Made by a program: the position numbers and the translations under genes
The notes under the pieces: generated by a model
The model's database searches: none
Told to the model about the DNA's origin: nothing
Seen by the model: the letters and a program-made list of their open reading frames with translations, nothing else
In this document: positions 4,804-6,144 of the stretch, one piece after another
How the letters are laid out: each line of letters starts with the position of its first letter
How positions within the stretch are numbered: position 1 is the stretch's first letter
Assembly (NCBI GenBank): GCA_905236595.1
Contig: CAJORE010000143.1
Location: forward strand, 1 to 6,144
Direction: 5' to 3'
From: an uncultured Selenomonadaceae bacterium
GTDB lineage: Bacteria > Bacillota > Negativicutes > Selenomonadales > Selenomonadaceae
DNA length: 6,144 nucleotides

Positions 4804-6087
4804 ATGTATGGTGCGCTACTTATCGGCGTATTGGCGGCAGCGGGCGGCTTAATTGCTTTTTTGGGCGATTGGTTAGGCACCAAAATCGGCAAGAAACGGT
4901 TGTCGATTTTCGGCTTGCGCCCCCGGCATACGTCCATGGTCATAACCGTTTTGACGGGTGTCGCCATAACGACTTTGACTTTCGGCGTAATGGCGGCGGT
5001 ATCGGAGAATGTTCGCACGGCGCTCTTCGGTATGGAGCAGCTCAATAAGAACATGAAAAAAACCCAAGACGAACTGCAACGGGTGTCCAAGGAATTGTTG
5101 GCGGCTGAGGATGAACGGCAAAAAGCGGCGATAGCGCTTGTTCACGCGAAAAAAGACGTTGCCGATTTGCAAAAGGAACAAGAGGACTTGAAGGCGGAAT
5201 CGGAGCAGTTGGCCGAGGGCAATCGCCGTTTGGCGGAGGAAAAGGAAACGTTGACGGCGCAAAACGAGGAGCTTTTCGCCCTTAACGAAGATCTTGCCGC
5301 GCGCAATGACGGACTGTTGGCGCAAAACAGCGCGTTGGCCGAGCAAAACAACGCGCTTACGGCGCAAAACGGCGCGTTGGCCGCCGATAACGGAACACTT
5401 GCCGCAGCGAATGATACATTGAGCCGCGACAATGCCGCATTGGCCGATCGGGCGCAAAAGTTGCGCGAAGGTTTGGTGGCGGTTCGCGAAGGCTCCATTG
5501 TTTATCGCGCCGGTGAGGTAATCGCCGCCGGAGTGATTAAGGGCAACCGTCCCGAAAGCGAAATTGCCGAAGACTTAACCGATTTGATAAATACCGCCAA
5601 CAACGACGTGAAACAACGTGAAGGTGATTTGGGCGAAATATGGATAAATTCCGCCGAATACGAAGCGATTATCGGCAAGATAGCCGCCGCGCCCAAGAAT
5701 ATGTTGGTTCGGATAACGGCGGCCGGCAATCTTATCAAAGGCGAACCGGTTCATACAGCGGTGGAGCTTTACGAGAATGACATAATCTATCGGAAAAACG
5801 AATTTGTTATTGCCAAAACCTTTGACGTAACGGATTTGACGGAGGACGAAGCGGAGAACCTGCTCCTTGACTTCTTGCGCGATGCCAATGCGGCGGCGGG
5901 AAATCGCGGCGTTTTGCGTGATCCGATAAGAGGATCGGTTGGCGTAATGGACGGCGCCCAGTTTTACACTTTGGTGGACAAGCTTCTTCCCTTGTCGGGA
6001 ACGGTGAAACTTACGGCCTTTGCCAGAGATGATACGGACGCGGCAGGCCCCATGCGGCTTAACATTAAAATCGAAGCGGAAACGTGA
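4804..6087 (+). CDS. DUF3084 membrane protein with a long coiled coil
   Basis: The 427-residue product has two N-terminal transmembrane segments (about 3-21 and 46-66) joined by a basic loop (GTKIGKKRLSIFGLRPRHTS). The loop is strongly positive, so by the positive-inside rule it is cytoplasmic and the long C-terminal part faces the periplasm. Residues ~78-225 form a coiled coil, and 154-216 contain nine perfect heptads with Asn and Leu at fixed positions. The globular C-terminal domain (~226-427; RAGEVIAAGVIKGN, RITAAGNLIKGEPV) matches what is known as DUF3084, found mainly in cyanobacteria and Negativicutes. Its biochemical role is unknown. The operon position suggests a part in envelope or LPS transport, but this is inference. 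Its similarity to cyanobacterial homologues cannot be measured here. Confidence 0.82.
   Translation: MYGALLIGVLAAAGGLIAFLGDWLGTKIGKKRLSIFGLRPRHTSMVITVLTGVAITTLTFGVMAAVSENVRTALFGMEQLNKNMKKTQDELQRVSKELLAAEDERQKAAIALVHAKKDVADLQKEQEDLKAESEQLAEGNRRLAEEKETLTAQNEELFALNEDLAARNDGLLAQNSALAEQNNALTAQNGALAADNGTLAAANDTLSRDNAALADRAQKLREGLVAVREGSIVYRAGEVIAAGVIKGNRPESEIAEDLTDLINTANNDVKQREGDLGEIWINSAEYEAIIGKIAAAPKNMLVRITAAGNLIKGEPVHTAVELYENDIIYRKNEFVIAKTFDVTDLTEDEAENLLLDFLRDANAAAGNRGVLRDPIRGSVGVMDGAQFYTLVDKLLPLSGTVKLTAFARDDTDAAGPMRLNIKIEAET
5263..5451 (+). repeat. Nine tandem 21-bp units encoding an Asn/Leu heptad coiled coil
   Basis: Within the DUF3084 protein, Asn occurs at residues 154, 161, 168, 175, 182, 189, 196, 203 and 210, exactly every seven residues, with Leu three residues later in each unit (157 through 213). 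The unit is roughly N-x-x-L-A-x-x. An Asn in the core 'a' position typically fixes parallel dimer pairing. At the DNA level the units are related but diverged, often containing GCGCAAAAC or GCGTTGGCC. Confidence 0.85.
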
Positions 6088-6100
6088 GCGGTGGGCGGCG

Positions 6101-6144
6101 ATGAAGGTGATTGGTTCAATCGGTGCAACCGCCGACCTTGACGA
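6101..6144 (+). CDS. Start of an unidentified gene, cut by the window edge
   Basis: ATG at 6101 opens a frame that stays open to the window end and reads MKVIGSIGATADLD. The other two plus-strand frames stop within the window here. It begins 13 nt after the DUF3084 stop, with a weak GGTGGG (6090-6095) as possible ribosome binding site, so it is probably the next operon gene. Fourteen residues are too few to name it. Confidence 0.4.
   Translation, partial: MKVIGSIGATADLD

Noticed and set aside
4873..5498. Long minus-strand frames opposite the DUF3084 coiled coil
   Set aside because: They arise from the repetitive heptad-coding sequence; the low-complexity products resemble no real protein, and the plus-strand gene is well supported.
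1..6144. CRISPR array, tRNA or rRNA gene
   Set aside because: No spaced direct repeats of CRISPR type, no cloverleaf and no rRNA-like segments were seen. The only tandem repeat encodes the coiled coil.

Overview
The window holds two very different parts. Positions ~760-6087 carry a tightly packed plus-strand operon for making and exporting lipopolysaccharide (LPS). Its genes are a lipid A (LpxL/HtrB-type) acyltransferase, lptC, lptA, lptB, an LptF/LptG-family permease and a DUF3084 coiled-coil membrane protein. The start of one more gene lies at the right edge. Genes overlap or sit within a few bases, with one 67-nt gap before the permease. An Lpt export cluster followed by a DUF3084 gene, with moderate GC content and strong AGGAGG-like ribosome binding sites, suggests a diderm Firmicute of the class Negativicutes. 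That placement is inferred from gene order and protein character; no database was searched.

Positions 1 to ~750 are not ordinary intergenic DNA. After a short GC-rich block with two small palindromes (1-58) comes a recognisable group I intron ribozyme core (~102-408): P7 strands GACTAT/ATAGTC, a P3 pairing, a P2 hairpin, a GAAA-tetraloop P9 hairpin and a further 8-bp P9-region stem. It is followed by a promoter-like sequence, a good ribosome binding site and only the first 28 or so codons of an IS605-family tnpB gene. The sequence then passes directly into a right end that forms a near-perfect inverted repeat with the end of the ribozyme. The best reading is an IStron (fused group I intron and IS605-type element) reduced by internal deletion to a ~600-nt non-autonomous derivative.

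The element abuts, in frame, about 20 codons that look like the C-terminal tail of a protein, plausibly the Kdo-8-phosphate phosphatase KdsC, ending TAA TAA TGA just before the acyltransferase. The left flank does not look like the rest of that gene, so the insertion history is unresolved.

Together the operon completes lipid A (acyl transfer), powers LPS extraction (LptB with the LptF/G permease) and passes LPS through LptC to LptA across the periplasm. The DUF3084 protein is predicted to place a long Asn/Leu heptad coiled coil on the outer side of the inner membrane. The element may also supply a promoter to this essential operon.
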